64,000 nucleotides of DNA from Rhodoferax sp. Lineage in GTDB: Bacteria; Pseudomonadota; Gammaproteobacteria; Burkholderiales; Burkholderiaceae_C. A program made the position numbers and the translations under genes. Below the pieces are notes generated by a model. The model had not been told where the DNA came from, did no database searches, and saw nothing but the letters and a program-made list of their open reading frames with translations. Where the stretch lies: the NCBI GenBank assembly GCA_019449595.1, contig JAGRPL010000001.1, positions 1 through 64,000 on the forward strand, written 5' to 3'. Shown here piece after piece: positions 49,764-60,054 of this stretch. Numbering within the stretch: position 1 is the first letter of the stretch; each line of letters starts with the position of its first letter.

Positions 49764-50411
49764 GAGCCCCAAGGGAGAATTTATCTCCGCATGTGCACCC
49801 CAGGCCCGGATATCGGCCTTGTCGCCCAGGTAGCCATAGGTCGCCGCGACGGTTTGCATGCCCGCAGCCAGGCCGGCCACCACGTCGCGTTCGTCGTCGC
49901 CCACGTACAGGCAGCGCGCCGGCGCCACCCCCAAGCGGCGGGCCGCCTCCAGCAGCGGCTCGGGATGGGGCTTGGCGTGGGGTGTGGTGTCGCCACTCAC
50001 CACGGCCTTAGCGGTGGCAAAGAGGGGCATGGCCTGTGTCAGCGGATCCGTAAAACGGGCCGATTTGTTGGTCACCACGCCCCACAGCATCTGTCGCCGG
50101 TCGATTTGGGCTATCAGCTGCGGCACCCCCTCGAATGCCACCGTGCGCTGGGTCATGCAACGCTGGTAATTGGCGAAAAACTCTTCCCGCATGGCCTCAA
50201 AGGCCGGGTCGTCCACACTCATGCCAAACGCCACGTCCAGCATCCCGCGGGCGCCTGCACCCGCCATGGGCCGGTACGCCTCCAGGGGCAGCGAGGGCAG
50301 CCCCCGCGCCACACGCATCTGGTCGGCCGCCGCCCCCAGGTCGGGGGCACTGTCGATCAGCGTGCCATCCAGATCAAAAAGGACCGCGGCTATTCCCTGA
50401 AATACGGTCAT
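49740..50411 (-). CDS. gph: Phosphoglycolate phosphatase
   Basis: 223-residue HAD-superfamily phosphatase. Motif I is AVLFDLDGTLIDSAPDL (nucleophile and acid aspartates), motif II VVTNKS, motif III lysine in TPHAKPHPEPLLEAA and motif IV YVGDDERDVVAGLAAGM. It removes 2-phosphoglycolate formed during repair of oxidised DNA ends. The ATG overlaps the ubiG stop as TGATG, so the two are translationally coupled. Confidence 0.95.
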   Translation of the reverse strand: MTVFQGIAAVLFDLDGTLIDSAPDLGAAADQMRVARGLPSLPLEAYRPMAGAGARGMLDVAFGMSVDDPAFEAMREEFFANYQRCMTQRTVAFEGVPQLIAQIDRRQMLWGVVTNKSARFTDPLTQAMPLFATAKAVVSGDTTPHAKPHPEPLLEAARRLGVAPARCLYVGDDERDVVAGLAAGMQTVAATYGYLGDKADIRAWGAHAEINSPLGLLQLLASA

Positions 50412-51130
50412 CAGGCCACCTGGCCGGGTTTTTGGACGGCAACCATGTAATTGACCGAGGTATTGGCGCTCAGGGCATAGCGCTGGGTCAGAGGGTTGTA
50501 TTCCAGTCCGCTGGTATGGCGCACATCCAGATCCGCGTGGCGGCAATAAGCGGCCAGTTCGCTGGGGCGAATCAGCTTGGCGTATTCATGTGTGCCACGG
50601 GGCACCAGATTGAGCAGGTATTCCGCCCCCAGGATGGCATACAGGAACGATTTGGTGTTGCGACTCAGAGTGGAAAAAAACACCCAGCCGCCCGGTTTGA
50701 CGAGGTCCGCGCACGCCTGCACCACCGAAGCGGGGTTGGGCACATGCTCCAGCATTTCCATGCAGGTCACGGTATCAAATTGCCCGGGAACTTCGGCCGC
50801 CAGGCCCTCGGCGCTGATTTCGCGGTACGCCACACGCGGCGTCTGGGCCTCCAGTGCGTGCAACTGGGCCACTTTGAGTGCCTTGCCAGACAGGTCAATG
50901 CCGAGCACATCCGCCCCCCTGCGCGCCATGGAGTCCGCCAGAATGCCGCCGCCACACCCTACGTCCAGCACGCGCTGGCCTTGCAGCGGACTGATGGCGT
51001 TGATCCAGTCCAGCCGCAAAGGGTTGATCTGGTGCAGGGGGCGAAACTCGCTGTCGAGGTCCCACCAGCGGTGGGCCAAATCGGAGAATTTGGCCAATTC
51101 GGCCGGATCGGCATTCAGGGTTGTGTTCAT
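50411..51130 (-). CDS. ubiG: Ubiquinone biosynthesis O-methyltransferase
   Basis: 239 residues; performs both O-methylations of ubiquinone synthesis using SAM. The SAM site is [27 protein letters not shown], with [33 protein letters not shown] and the [11 protein letters not shown] block. The [15 protein letters not shown] start at 51130 matches the family; the open frame continues upstream through a terminator, so it is not used. No clear ribosome-binding site is seen. Confidence 0.97.
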   Translation of the reverse strand: MNTTLNADPAELAKFSDLAHRWWDLDSEFRPLHQINPLRLDWINAISPLQGQRVLDVGCGGGILADSMARRGADVLGIDLSGKALKVAQLHALEAQTPRVAYREISAEGLAAEVPGQFDTVTCMEMLEHVPNPASVVQACADLVKPGGWVFFSTLSRNTKSFLYAILGAEYLLNLVPRGTHEYAKLIRPSELAAYCRHADLDVRHTSGLEYNPLTQRYALSANTSVNYMVAVQKPGQVA

Positions 51131-51174
51131 GTTGCAATTATGGCCAAACGGCAAACACCGTTTGCGAGGGGCAA

Positions 51175-51203
51175 CAAAAAACCCGCCGAAGCGGGTTTCT
51201 TGG
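51175..51203 (-). terminator. Rho-independent terminator after ompA
   Basis: On the minus strand AAACCCGC pairs with GCGGGTTT around TTCG (the arms extend by a few bases) and a T-run follows. It lies about 20 bases after the ompA stop and separates ompA from ubiG-gph. Confidence 0.9.
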
Positions 51204-51224
51204 GATGGGCTTGCGCCTGTCGAA

Positions 51225-51845
51225 TTACTTGGAAGAGCGGGTACCCACCACTTCGATTTCAACGCGACGGTTCTTGGCGCGGCCTTCTTTGGTCTTGTTG
51301 TCAGCAACGGGTTGCTTTTCGCCCTTGCCTTCGGTGTACACGCGGTTCTTTTCAATGCCCTTGGACACCAAGTAAGCCTTGACCGCCTCAGAGCGGCGAA
51401 TCGACAGCTTCTGGTTGTAGGTATCAGCGCCCACGGAGTCGGTGTGGCCGACAGCAATGATCACTTCCAGGTTGATGCCCTTGACCTTGCTCACCAGGTC
51501 ATCCAGCTTGGCTTTGCCTTCGGGCTTGAGAACCGACTTGTCGAAATCAAAGAATGCGTCAGCAGCGTAGGTCACCTTGCTGGCAGCCGCAACGGGAGCA
51601 GCAGCAGCGGCGGCGGGAGCAGCAGCGCCGGAAGCAGCAGCAGCGGCGGGAGCAGCGGTCAGCGCGCCATCGCAGCCAGCAGCTGCGGTTGCGGGAGTCC
51701 AGCTGGCATCACGCCAGCATTCGCCGGAAGCGTTCTTCCAGACGTCGCCAGCAGCGCTCTTCCAGTTGTGGATTTCCTGTGCGCCAGCAACAGTAGCGAA
51801 AGCAGCGGCAGCGATGACGATTGCTACTCGATTCAGTTGTTTCAT
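51225..51845 (-). CDS. ompA: OmpA-family outer-membrane/peptidoglycan-binding protein
   Basis: 206-residue precursor. Signal peptide [22 protein letters not shown], a short domain with two cysteines ([18 protein letters not shown]), an alanine-rich linker, and a C-terminal OmpA peptidoglycan-binding domain (about 95-200) with [43 protein letters not shown] and [12 protein letters not shown]. There is no eight-stranded barrel, so it is the short betaproteobacterial form. AAAGGGAAAATC precedes the ATG. Divergent from gyrA with 232 bases between, in which I see no further gene. Confidence 0.93.
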   Translation of the reverse strand: MKQLNRVAIVIAAAAFATVAGAQEIHNWKSAAGDVWKNASGECWRDASWTPATAAAGCDGALTAAPAAAAASGAAAPAAAAAAPVAAASKVTYAADAFFDFDKSVLKPEGKAKLDDLVSKVKGINLEVIIAVGHTDSVGADTYNQKLSIRRSEAVKAYLVSKGIEKNRVYTEGKGEKQPVADNKTKEGRAKNRRVEIEVVGTRSSK

Positions 51846-52077
51846 GATTTTCCCTTTGCGTAACAAACAGCAGCAACGCTGCGAATAATCGGACGACGCC
51901 CACCATGGCTACCATTTTGAGCGCTTGGCCTATTGTGCCATAGCTAATCTCAATTTATGAATACCCACAATGGCCAGCCCAGCCCCTGGGGACGTATATC
52001 AGGCTGAATGTTGCCCGCAAGCCACATCTCGTGGGCCGTAGAATCACGGGTTGTCCCAGACCCAGGCGCATCCATCC

Positions 52078-54717
52078 ATGACCCAGTTCGCAAAAGAAAC
52101 CCTGCCCATCAGTCTCGAAGAGGAAATGCGGCGCAGCTACCTTGATTACGCCATGAGCGTGATCGTGGGCCGTGCCCTGCCCGATGCGCGCGACGGCATG
52201 AAACCGGTACACCGGCGCGTGCTGTTTGCCATGCACGAGTTGAACAACGACTGGAACCGGGCCTACAAGAAGTCCGCCCGTATCGTGGGTGACGTCATTG
52301 GTAAATACCACCCGCACGGCGACAGCGCGGTGTATGAAACCATCGTGCGCATGGCCCAGGATTTTTCCCTGCGCCACATGCTGGTGGATGGCCAGGGCAA
52401 CTTCGGTTCGGTCGACGGAGACAACGCGGCAGCCATGCGTTACACCGAAATCCGCATGTCCAAGATCGCCCACGAACTGCTGGCCGACCTGGACAAGGAA
52501 ACGGTGGATTTCGGCCCCAATTACGACGGCAGCGAGCAGGAGCCGCTGGTCATGCCGGCCCGGTTTCCCAATTTGCTGGTCAACGGGTCTTCGGGCATCG
52601 CGGTGGGCATGGCCACCAACATCCCCCCCCACAACCTGAACGAGGTGGTCGATGGCTGCCTGCACTTGCTGCGCAACCCGCAAGCCAGTGTGGACGAGCT
52701 GATGGAAATCATTCCGGCGCCGGACTTCCCCACCGCCGGCATCATTTATGGCATCAGTGGCGTCAAGGATGGCTACCGCACCGGTCGTGGTCGCGTTGTC
52801 ATGCGTGCCAAGTGCCATTTTGAAGACATCGACAAGGGCCAGCGCCAGTCCATCATCGTTGACGAGCTGCCCTACCAGGTCAACAAGAAGACGCTGCAGG
52901 AGCGCATGGCCGAACTGGTGCACGAGAAGAAACTCGAAGGCATCAGCCACATCCAGGACGAGTCCGACAAGTCCGGCATGCGCCTGGTGATCGAACTCAA
53001 GCGCGGCGAAGTGCCCGAGGTGGTACTCAACAACCTGTACAAGCAGACCCAGCTGCAGGACACCTTCGGCATGAACATGGTGGCCCTGGTCAACGGCCAG
53101 CCCAAGTTGTGCAACCTCAAGGACCTGCTCGAAGTCTTCCTGGAGCACCGGCGCGAAGTGGTCACCCGGCGCACCATCTTCAACCTGCGCAAGGCCCGCG
53201 AACGCGGCCACGTGCTCGAAGGCTTGGCAGTTGCCCTGGCCAACATTGACGATTTCATCCGCATCATCCGGGAATCGCCCACCCCGCCGGTGGCCAAGGT
53301 GGAACTGATGAACCGCCCCTGGGACAGCAAGCTGGTGCGCGAAATGCTCACCCGCACGCGCACCGACGGCGGCGTGGTGAATGCCGACGATTACCGCCCT
53401 GACGGGCTGGAGAAGGAATTCGGCATGGGCGCAGACGGCCTGTACCGCCTGTCCGAGACCCAGGCCCAGGAAATCCTGCAGATGCGCCTGCAGCGCCTGA
53501 CCGGGCTGGAGCAAGACAAGATCGTCGCCGAATACAAAGAGGTGATGGCCGAGATCGAGGACCTGCTGGACATTCTGGCCAAGCCCGCACGCGTGTCGAC
53601 CATCATCAGCGAAGAGCTCACCGCCATCAAGACCGAGTTCGGTCAGAGCAAGCTGGGTGCACGCCGCAGCCTGGTTGAGCACTCCTCGCACGACCTGAGC
53701 ACCGAAGACCTGATCACGCCCACCGACATGGTGGTGACCCTCAGCCACAGCGGCTACATCAAGAGCCAGCCGCTGAGCGAGTACCGTGCCCAGAAACGCG
53801 GCGGACGCGGCAAGCAGGCCACCGCCACCAAGGAAGACGACTGGGTGGACCAGCTCTTCATTGCCAATACGCACGACTACATCCTGTGCTTCTCCAACCG
53901 GGGCCGCCTGTACTGGCTCAAGGTCTGGGAAGTGCCGCAGGGTTCGCGCGGTTCGCGCGGGCGCCCCATCGTGAACATGTTCCCGCTGCAGGAAGGCGAG
54001 AAGATCACCGTGGTGCTGCCGCTCACCGGCGAGAAACGCAGTTTTCCCGCCGACCAGTACGTGTTCATGGCCACCAGCATGGGCACCGTCAAGAAGACGG
54101 CGCTGGACGAGTTCAACAACCCGCGCAAGGGCGGCATCATTGCCGTCAACCTGGATGACGGCGACTACCTCATCGGCGCTGCCCTCACGGACGGCCAGCA
54201 CGACGTGATGCTGTTCAGCGACGGCGGCAAGGCCGTGCGCTTTGACGAGAACGACGTGCGCCCCCTGGGCCGCAACGCACGCGGCGTGCGCGGCATGATG
54301 CTGGAAGACGGCCAGGGCGTGATCGCCATGCTGGTTGCCGAAGACGAGCAGCAAAGCGTGCTGACCGCCACCGAAAACGGCTACGGCAAGCGCACCAGCA
54401 TCACCGAATACACCCGCCACGGCCGCGGCACCAAGGGCATGATCGCCATCCAGCAGTCCGAGCGCAACGGCAAGGTGGTTGCTGCCACGCTGGTGCATGC
54501 AGACGACGAAATCATGCTGATCACCGACAAGGGCGTGCTGGTGCGCACCCGCGTCGCCGAGATCCGCGAGCTCGGCCGTGCGACCCAAGGTGTCACCTTG
54601 ATCGGTCTGGACGAGGGCTCCAAGCTCAGCGGCCTGCAGCGCATCGTGGAAAACGATGCCAATGCAGCCGGGGACGAGGCTTCCGGCGAGGACGACGGCG
54701 AGGCCAGCGCCACCTGA
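52078..54717 (+). CDS. gyrA: DNA gyrase subunit A
   Basis: 879 residues, type II topoisomerase subunit. Active-site tyrosine Y122 in [11 protein letters not shown]; the quinolone-resistance region reads [15 protein letters not shown], so S83 is standard and position 87 (E. coli numbering, which coincides here) is Glu rather than Asp. The C-terminal DNA-wrapping domain keeps the GyrA box in [10 protein letters not shown], and the six-bladed repeats follow; an acidic tail (EDDGEAS) ends the protein. The ATG at 52078 matches the family start [17 protein letters not shown]; a TTG nine codons upstream is possible. First gene before the serC supraoperon. Confidence 0.98.
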   Translation: MTQFAKETLPISLEEEMRRSYLDYAMSVIVGRALPDARDGMKPVHRRVLFAMHELNNDWNRAYKKSARIVGDVIGKYHPHGDSAVYETIVRMAQDFSLRHMLVDGQGNFGSVDGDNAAAMRYTEIRMSKIAHELLADLDKETVDFGPNYDGSEQEPLVMPARFPNLLVNGSSGIAVGMATNIPPHNLNEVVDGCLHLLRNPQASVDELMEIIPAPDFPTAGIIYGISGVKDGYRTGRGRVVMRAKCHFEDIDKGQRQSIIVDELPYQVNKKTLQERMAELVHEKKLEGISHIQDESDKSGMRLVIELKRGEVPEVVLNNLYKQTQLQDTFGMNMVALVNGQPKLCNLKDLLEVFLEHRREVVTRRTIFNLRKARERGHVLEGLAVALANIDDFIRIIRESPTPPVAKVELMNRPWDSKLVREMLTRTRTDGGVVNADDYRPDGLEKEFGMGADGLYRLSETQAQEILQMRLQRLTGLEQDKIVAEYKEVMAEIEDLLDILAKPARVSTIISEELTAIKTEFGQSKLGARRSLVEHSSHDLSTEDLITPTDMVVTLSHSGYIKSQPLSEYRAQKRGGRGKQATATKEDDWVDQLFIANTHDYILCFSNRGRLYWLKVWEVPQGSRGSRGRPIVNMFPLQEGEKITVVLPLTGEKRSFPADQYVFMATSMGTVKKTALDEFNNPRKGGIIAVNLDDGDYLIGAALTDGQHDVMLFSDGGKAVRFDENDVRPLGRNARGVRGMMLEDGQGVIAMLVAEDEQQSVLTATENGYGKRTSITEYTRHGRGTKGMIAIQQSERNGKVVAATLVHADDEIMLITDKGVLVRTRVAEIRELGRATQGVTLIGLDEGSKLSGLQRIVENDANAAGDEASGEDDGEASAT

Positions 54718-54732
54718 TTGCTCTCTTTTTCA

Positions 54733-54765
54733 TAGCTACCCGCGCACAATGTGCGCGGGCCATCC
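54733..54765 (+). repeat. Partial dispersed repeat with a 9-bp perfect hairpin between gyrA and serC
   Basis: TTTCATAGCTACC matches the family. Arms CCCGCGCAC and GTGCGCGGG around AAT form a perfect stem at 54739-54759. It begins about 15 bases after the gyrA stop. The stem has no T-run, so it is not a classical terminator. Confidence 0.6.
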
Positions 54766-54789
54766 ACGTATTTGACTCAGAAAATCCTG

Positions 54790-55917
54790 ATGCAGCGTCC
54801 TTTCAATTTCTCCGCAGGCCCCGCCACCATTGCCCCGGAAGTGCTGGCGCAAGCCGCGGCCGAAATGCTGGACTGGCCGGATGCCAGCGGTCAGCGTTGT
54901 GGCATGGGCGTGATGGAGATGAGCCACCGCGGCAAGGAATTCCAGTCCATCTACACGCAGGCCGAAGCCGACTTGCGGGAGTTGCTGGCCGTTCCGGCGC
55001 ACTTCAAGATCCTGTTCATGCAGGGTGGCGGGCTGGCGGAAAACGCCATTGTTCCGCTCAACCTGGGCGGCATGCGGGCCACACCGGGGTTTCAGGGCAC
55101 GGCCGACTTTGTCGTCACCGGTAGCTGGAGCGACAAGTCGCAAAAAGAAGCCCGCAAGTACTGCCAGGTCAACATTGCTGCCACTAACCAGGCCGACGGT
55201 CACACCCGCATTCCCGACCCTGCCACCTGGAAGCTGAGCGACCACGCCAGCTATGTCCACCTGTGCACCAACGAAACCATCAACGGTCTGGAGTACCACA
55301 CCCTGCCCGACCTGAAGGCGCTGGGCTCCAGCGCCGAGCTGGTGATCGATTTTTCCTCCCATGTAGCCTCCCGGCCCGTGGACTGGAGCCGCGTCGGCCT
55401 GGCCTTCGGCGGCGCCCAGAAGAACCTGGGACCGGCGGGCCTGACCCTGGTGGTGGTGCGCGAAGACTTGCTGGGCCACGCCCTCCCCATCTGCCCCAGC
55501 GCCTTCAACTACAAGACGGTGGCGGACAACCAGTCCATGTACAACACGCCGCCCACCTATTCCATCTACATTGCCGGCCTGATTTTCCAGTGGCTCAAAC
55601 GCCAGGGAGGGGTAGCGGCCATGGAAGCACGCAACGTGGCCAAGGCCCGGTTGCTGTACGAAGCCATCGACACCTCCAGCTTCTACGTCAACAAGGTTCA
55701 TCCCGACTGCCGCTCGCGCATGAACGTGCCCTTCTTTTTGCGCGACGAGTCGCGCAACGACGCTTTCCTGGCCGGCGCCAAGGCGGCCGGCCTGCTGCAA
55801 CTCAAGGGCCACAAATCGGTCGGTGGCATGCGCGCGAGCATTTACAACGCCATGCCCCTGGAGGGCGTGCAGGCCCTGGTGGGCTACATGCGCGAATTCG
55901 AGCGCACCAGCGCCTAA
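54790..55917 (+). CDS. serC: Phosphoserine aminotransferase
   Basis: 375 residues; PLP enzyme of serine and pyridoxal phosphate synthesis. [50 protein letters not shown] and the PLP lysine in [14 protein letters not shown] are family hallmarks, and the C-terminal [18 protein letters not shown] is intact. A slightly long segment ([15 protein letters not shown]) lies before the central region but fits the family. It starts the serC-pheA-tyrA-aroA/cmk run, an order known from many proteobacteria. Confidence 0.98.
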   Translation: MQRPFNFSAGPATIAPEVLAQAAAEMLDWPDASGQRCGMGVMEMSHRGKEFQSIYTQAEADLRELLAVPAHFKILFMQGGGLAENAIVPLNLGGMRATPGFQGTADFVVTGSWSDKSQKEARKYCQVNIAATNQADGHTRIPDPATWKLSDHASYVHLCTNETINGLEYHTLPDLKALGSSAELVIDFSSHVASRPVDWSRVGLAFGGAQKNLGPAGLTLVVVREDLLGHALPICPSAFNYKTVADNQSMYNTPPTYSIYIAGLIFQWLKRQGGVAAMEARNVAKARLLYEAIDTSSFYVNKVHPDCRSRMNVPFFLRDESRNDAFLAGAKAAGLLQLKGHKSVGGMRASIYNAMPLEGVQALVGYMREFERTSA

Positions 55918-55953
55918 GCCCAACCCATCGCCCCACGCAGCGCTCTACCCGCC

Positions 55954-57036
55954 ATGGCCAAGACACTCCCCGAACTCCGCGTCCTGATCGATGCCGTCGA
56001 TCTGGAACTGCTCACCCTGCTCAACCGGCGGGCCGCGCTGGCCCATGAAGTGGGCGAAATCAAACGCGTCGAAGGCTCACCCGTGTTCCGCCCGGAGCGC
56101 GAAGCCCAGGTCATCCAGACCCTGCAGCAGGGCAACGCGGGCCCGCTCAAGGACAGCAGCGTAGCCCTGATCTGGCGTGAAATCATGTCGGCCTGCCGCG
56201 CGCTGGAGGCCCCCCAACGGGTGGCCTACCTGGGCCCGTCCGGCACGTTCAGCGAAGATGCCGCCCTGCGGTTCTTTGGCTCCAGCATTCAGCATGTGCC
56301 CTGCGACAACTTCGACGAGGTTTTCCACGCAGCCACCTCCGGCGCTGCCGAGTTTGGCGTCGTGCCCGTGGAGAACAGCACCGAAGGCGTCGTCACCCGT
56401 TCGCTGGACCTGCTGCTGCAGTCGCCCCTGCACATCGTGGGAGAAATCAGCCTGCTGGTACGCCACAACCTGCTGCGCACCACACCCGAACTGCCTGGCA
56501 TCGAAGTGGTTCTGGCCCACCCCCAGGCGCTGGCCCAATGCCAGCAATGGCTCAACACCCACCTGCCCCACGCCGAGCGGCGCGCCGTGTCCAGCAACGC
56601 CGAGGGTGCCCGCCTGGCTGCCGGCAATCCGGCCTGGGCCGCCATTGCCAGCGAGCGTGCCGGCTCCAGCTTCGGCCTGCATGTGGCGGCCCACGCCATC
56701 CAGGACGATGCCTACAACCGCACCCGTTTTGTCGTGGTGAGCCTGCCCAGCACCATGCCCGCACCGGAAGCCACCGGAAAAGACTGCGTGAGCCTGGTGG
56801 TGTCGGTGCCCAACCGTCCGGGCGCCGTCCACGACATGCTGGTGCCCCTCAAGCAACATGGCGTGTCGATGTCACGCTTTGAATCGCGTCCGGCCCGTTC
56901 CGGACAATGGGAATACTATTTCTACATTGATCTGCAGGGCCACCCCTCGCAGCCCCACGTCGCGGCAGCGCTCAAGGACCTGCAGGGTCTGTGCGCTTTT
57001 TACAAAGTGCTGGGCACTTACCCGCTGGCCGATTGA
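55954..57036 (+). CDS. pheA: Bifunctional chorismate mutase / prephenate dehydratase (P-protein)
   Basis: 360 residues. An AroQ-type chorismate mutase helix bundle (1-85: LRVLIDAVDLELLTLLNRRAALA, VFRPEREAQVIQ) is followed by prephenate dehydratase (about 90-270: YLGPSGTFSEDAALRFFG, VVPVENSTEGVV, DDAYNRTRFVVV) and an ACT domain with the phenylalanine-binding ESRPARSGQWEYYFYID (ESRP motif). It makes phenylpyruvate and is expected to be inhibited by phenylalanine. It sits 36 bases after serC. Confidence 0.98.
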   Translation: MAKTLPELRVLIDAVDLELLTLLNRRAALAHEVGEIKRVEGSPVFRPEREAQVIQTLQQGNAGPLKDSSVALIWREIMSACRALEAPQRVAYLGPSGTFSEDAALRFFGSSIQHVPCDNFDEVFHAATSGAAEFGVVPVENSTEGVVTRSLDLLLQSPLHIVGEISLLVRHNLLRTTPELPGIEVVLAHPQALAQCQQWLNTHLPHAERRAVSSNAEGARLAAGNPAWAAIASERAGSSFGLHVAAHAIQDDAYNRTRFVVVSLPSTMPAPEATGKDCVSLVVSVPNRPGAVHDMLVPLKQHGVSMSRFESRPARSGQWEYYFYIDLQGHPSQPHVAAALKDLQGLCAFYKVLGTYPLAD

Positions 57037-57057
57037 TACGGCCCCTCAGGAAACCCT

Positions 57058-57933
57058 ATGTTTGAACAGCTTGGTTTGATTGGATGCGGTTTGATGGGGG
57101 GCTCGTTTGCCCTGGCCCTCAAACGCGCAGGTCTGGTCAAACGCGTCGTGGGCTACAGCAAGTCGCCCAGCACCACGGAACGCGCCCGCGCCATGGGAGT
57201 CATCGATGTGGAGGCCCCCTCGGCCCTGTTGGCCGTCTCCGGCGCCGACATCGTGCTCATTGCCGTCCCTGTGGCGGCAACCGAAGCCACCTTCAAGGCC
57301 ATCAAGCACCTGGTGACCCCTAGCATGCTGGTGATGGACGTGGGCTCCACCAAACGCGACGTGATCGATGCCGGCCGGCGCGCCCTGCGCGAACAGATCG
57401 GCTCATTTGTTCCGGCCCACCCCATTGCCGGCAAGGAAGTGTCCGGCGTCGAGCACGCCGACGCCGACTTATACCGGGGCCGTCAGGTCATCATCACGCC
57501 CATCGAGCGCACCCTTACCGCGCAGCTGCAAAAGGCCGTGGACCTGTGGACCGCGCTGGGGTGCCGGGTGCTGAAAATGTCTCCCGAGCAGCACGATGCC
57601 GCCTTTGCCGCCGTCAGCCACCTGCCCCACCTGATCGCTTTTGCGCTGATGAACGCCATCTCGGGCCAGCCACAGGGCAAGGACTACCTCTCGCTGGCAG
57701 GCCCGGGGTTTCGGGACTTCACCCGCATTGCCGCCAGTGACCCCAAGGTGTGGCGCGACATTCTGGCCTCCAACCGGGAAGAGCTGCTGGCGCAGTCCCA
57801 GATCTTCCAGCGCAACCTCCACGCCCTGGAACTGATGATTGCCAGTGGCAACGCCGATGCCCTCGAAGGCCTGCTGGAGCAGGCCAGCAACACCCGCGCC
57901 CACTGGAGCATGACCTCCAAGCACAACGCCTAA
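57058..57933 (+). CDS. tyrA: Prephenate dehydrogenase
   Basis: 291 residues; oxidatively decarboxylates prephenate to 4-hydroxyphenylpyruvate for tyrosine. The nucleotide site is [46 protein letters not shown] and [13 protein letters not shown] are characteristic. There is no chorismate mutase or ACT domain, so it is the simple form. Its TAA stop overlaps the aroA/cmk ATG as TAATG. Confidence 0.97.
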   Translation: MFEQLGLIGCGLMGGSFALALKRAGLVKRVVGYSKSPSTTERARAMGVIDVEAPSALLAVSGADIVLIAVPVAATEATFKAIKHLVTPSMLVMDVGSTKRDVIDAGRRALREQIGSFVPAHPIAGKEVSGVEHADADLYRGRQVIITPIERTLTAQLQKAVDLWTALGCRVLKMSPEQHDAAFAAVSHLPHLIAFALMNAISGQPQGKDYLSLAGPGFRDFTRIAASDPKVWRDILASNREELLAQSQIFQRNLHALELMIASGNADALEGLLEQASNTRAHWSMTSKHNA

Positions 57934-59939
57934 TGTTTTCTACCGCATTCCTGGATCTGCCACCGCTGCGCCACGCCAGCGGAACCGTCACCCTCCCCGG
58001 CTCCAAAAGCATTTCCAACCGGGTGCTGCTGCTCTCGGCCCTGTGCGACGGCACCACCACGGTCCACGACCTGCTCGACTCCGACGACACCCGCGTCATG
58101 CTGGACGCCCTGCGCGTGCTGGGCTGCGGCATTCGCCAGGACGGCTCCACGGTGCACATCGACGGCCTGGGCGGCCGGCTCAGCACCCAGCAGGCCAAGC
58201 TCTTCCTGGGCAATGCCGGCACCGCCATGCGCCCGCTGACCGCCGCACTGGCCGTGCTGGGCGGCAACTTTGAGATGGGCGGCGTGCCGCGCATGCATGA
58301 GCGCCCCATTGGCGACCTGGTGGACGCCTTGCGCCAGCTCGGCTGCCAGATTGACTACCTCGGCAACGACAGCTACCCGCCGCTGCACATTGGCCGCCCC
58401 CAACTCCAGCTCGACGCACCGATTCTGGTACGCGGTGACGTGTCAAGCCAGTTCCTGACGGCCCTGCTGATGGCCCTGCCACTGGTAGCGCAGCAGGACA
58501 TCGTGATCGACGTGGTGGGCGAGCTGATTTCACGCCCCTACATCGAAATCACGCTGAACCTGCTGGCACGCTTTGGCGTCCAGGTCCGGCGCGATGGCTG
58601 GCAACGTTTCACCATTCCCGCCGGCTGCCGCCTGCGCTCGCCAGGCGCCATCCATGTGGAAGCCGACGCCTCCTCTGCTAGCTATTTCATAGCGCTTGGC
58701 GCAATTGTCACGGGCGCTGGAAGCCAAAATAGCATCAAGATTCTGGGTGTGGGTGCAGACTCCATCCAGGGCGACATCCGCTTCATGGACGCCGCCCAAC
58801 AGATGGGCGCGCACATCACCAGCGGCCCCAACTGGCTGGAGATCCGGCGCGGAAGCTGGCCGCTCAAGGCCATTGACCTGGATTGCAACCACATTCCCGA
58901 TGCGGCCATGACCCTGGCCGTCATGGCGCTGTTCGCCGACGGCACCACCACGCTGCGCAACATTGCCAGCTGGCGTGTCAAGGAAACCGACCGCATTGCC
59001 GCCATGACCGCGGAGCTGCGCAAGCTGGGCGCCCGGGTCGTGGAGGGTGCCGATTTCATCCAGGTCACGCCCCCGGCCACGACCGACGACTGGCGCGCTG
59101 CCAGCATCCACACATACGACGACCACCGCATCGCCATGTGCTTCTCGCTGGCGGCCTTCAATCCGGCCGCGCTGCCGGTGCGCATTGAAGACCCGAAGTG
59201 CGTGGCCAAGACCTTCCCGGACTACTTCGAGGCCCTGTTTTCCGTCGCCCACACCCCGCAGGCCGACATTCCCGTGCTCTGCGTGGACGGCCCCACGGCC
59301 TCCGGCAAGGGCACGCTGGCGGTGGTGCTGGCGCAAAAGCTGGGTTACCACTTCCTGGATTCCGGCTCCCTGTACCGCATCACGGCGCTGGCGGCCCTGC
59401 GCGCCGGACTGGGGCTCGATGGCGGCAGTGAAGCCGCCATTGCCAGCCTGGTCCCACGTCTGCAGATCCGTTTTACCGGGGGGCGGGTGCTGCTGGACGG
59501 GGATGACGTCAGCGACGCCATCCGCACCGAGGAAGCCGGCATGAACGCCTCCAAGGTATCGGCCCTGCCCCAGGTCCGCGCGGCATTGGTCGACCTGCAG
59601 CACAGCTTTCGCCAGTTACCGGGTCTGGTAGCCGACGGGCGCGACATGGGCACCGTGATCTTCCCGCAGGCGCCACTGAAGGTGTTTCTGACGGCCAGCG
59701 CCGAGCGGCGGGCCGAGCGGCGCTATAAGCAGTTGATTTCTAAGGGAATTTCCGCTACACTCCCATCTCTTCGCGCGGACTTGGAAGCACGTGACGCCAG
59801 GGATTCCTCCCGGGCCGTAGCGCCACTCAAACCCGCAGAAGACGCCCGGTTGCTGGACAACTCGGATTTGACGGTTGAAAAATCGGTCGATCTGGTGTTG
59901 GACTGGTGGCAGAGCAAACAGCCTTTCAAAACCGTTTGA
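57933..59939 (+). CDS. aroA-cmk: Fused 3-phosphoshikimate 1-carboxyvinyltransferase / cytidylate kinase
   Basis: 668 residues. EPSP synthase (1 to about 437): [53 protein letters not shown] and [14 protein letters not shown], then an [15 protein letters not shown] linker. Cytidylate kinase (about 446-668): P-loop [38 protein letters not shown] and [16 protein letters not shown]. It joins the shikimate step after AroK with CMP phosphorylation; no stop or ribosome-binding site lies between. Residues 249-266 are encoded by a copy of the dispersed repeat overlapping DASSASYF. Translation is coupled to tyrA. Confidence 0.97.
   Translation: MFSTAFLDLPPLRHASGTVTLPGSKSISNRVLLLSALCDGTTTVHDLLDSDDTRVMLDALRVLGCGIRQDGSTVHIDGLGGRLSTQQAKLFLGNAGTAMRPLTAALAVLGGNFEMGGVPRMHERPIGDLVDALRQLGCQIDYLGNDSYPPLHIGRPQLQLDAPILVRGDVSSQFLTALLMALPLVAQQDIVIDVVGELISRPYIEITLNLLARFGVQVRRDGWQRFTIPAGCRLRSPGAIHVEADASSASYFIALGAIVTGAGSQNSIKILGVGADSIQGDIRFMDAAQQMGAHITSGPNWLEIRRGSWPLKAIDLDCNHIPDAAMTLAVMALFADGTTTLRNIASWRVKETDRIAAMTAELRKLGARVVEGADFIQVTPPATTDDWRAASIHTYDDHRIAMCFSLAAFNPAALPVRIEDPKCVAKTFPDYFEALFSVAHTPQADIPVLCVDGPTASGKGTLAVVLAQKLGYHFLDSGSLYRITALAALRAGLGLDGGSEAAIASLVPRLQIRFTGGRVLLDGDDVSDAIRTEEAGMNASKVSALPQVRAALVDLQHSFRQLPGLVADGRDMGTVIFPQAPLKVFLTASAERRAERRYKQLISKGISATLPSLRADLEARDARDSSRAVAPLKPAEDARLLDNSDLTVEKSVDLVLDWWQSKQPFKTV
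58677..58731 (+). repeat. Dispersed repeat-like segment inside aroA
   Basis: GCTAGCTATTTCATAGC is followed by GGCGCAATTGTCACGGGCGC and GGAAGCCAAAAT, the family's complete box order over 54 bp without gaps. The reading frame relative to the element is the same as in gcvT and gcvP. Because ASYF is conserved in AroA generally, the first 12 bases may be ancestral and the match there coincidental. Confidence 0.6.
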
Positions 59940-60005
59940 ACGGCTGGTCGGCCCACACCGCCCCTCTCGCGCAGCAGCGCACTGGTGGTGTGGTTCAACA
60001 ACTAA

Positions 60006-60050
60006 CCCGCGGCTCAACCCGCGAATTAACCTGCGGTTCGCGCCGCATCA
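60006..60050 (+). promoter_or_regulatory. Structured rpsA leader without a Shine-Dalgarno sequence
   Basis: Two small hairpins (CGCGG / CCGCG and TGCGG / CCGCA) precede the ATG, and no GGAG-like site is seen in the last 20 bases. In E. coli the rpsA leader also consists of hairpins without a good Shine-Dalgarno and is autoregulated by S1. Similar control here is inference. Confidence 0.45.
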
Positions 60051-60054
60051 CAAA

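Noticed and set aside
59730-59765. AT-richer patch in the cmk part (CTATAAGCAGTTGATTTC) as a repeat fragment
   Set aside because: The translated RYKQLISKG segment is the normal cytidylate kinase sequence, so no insertion is needed to explain it.
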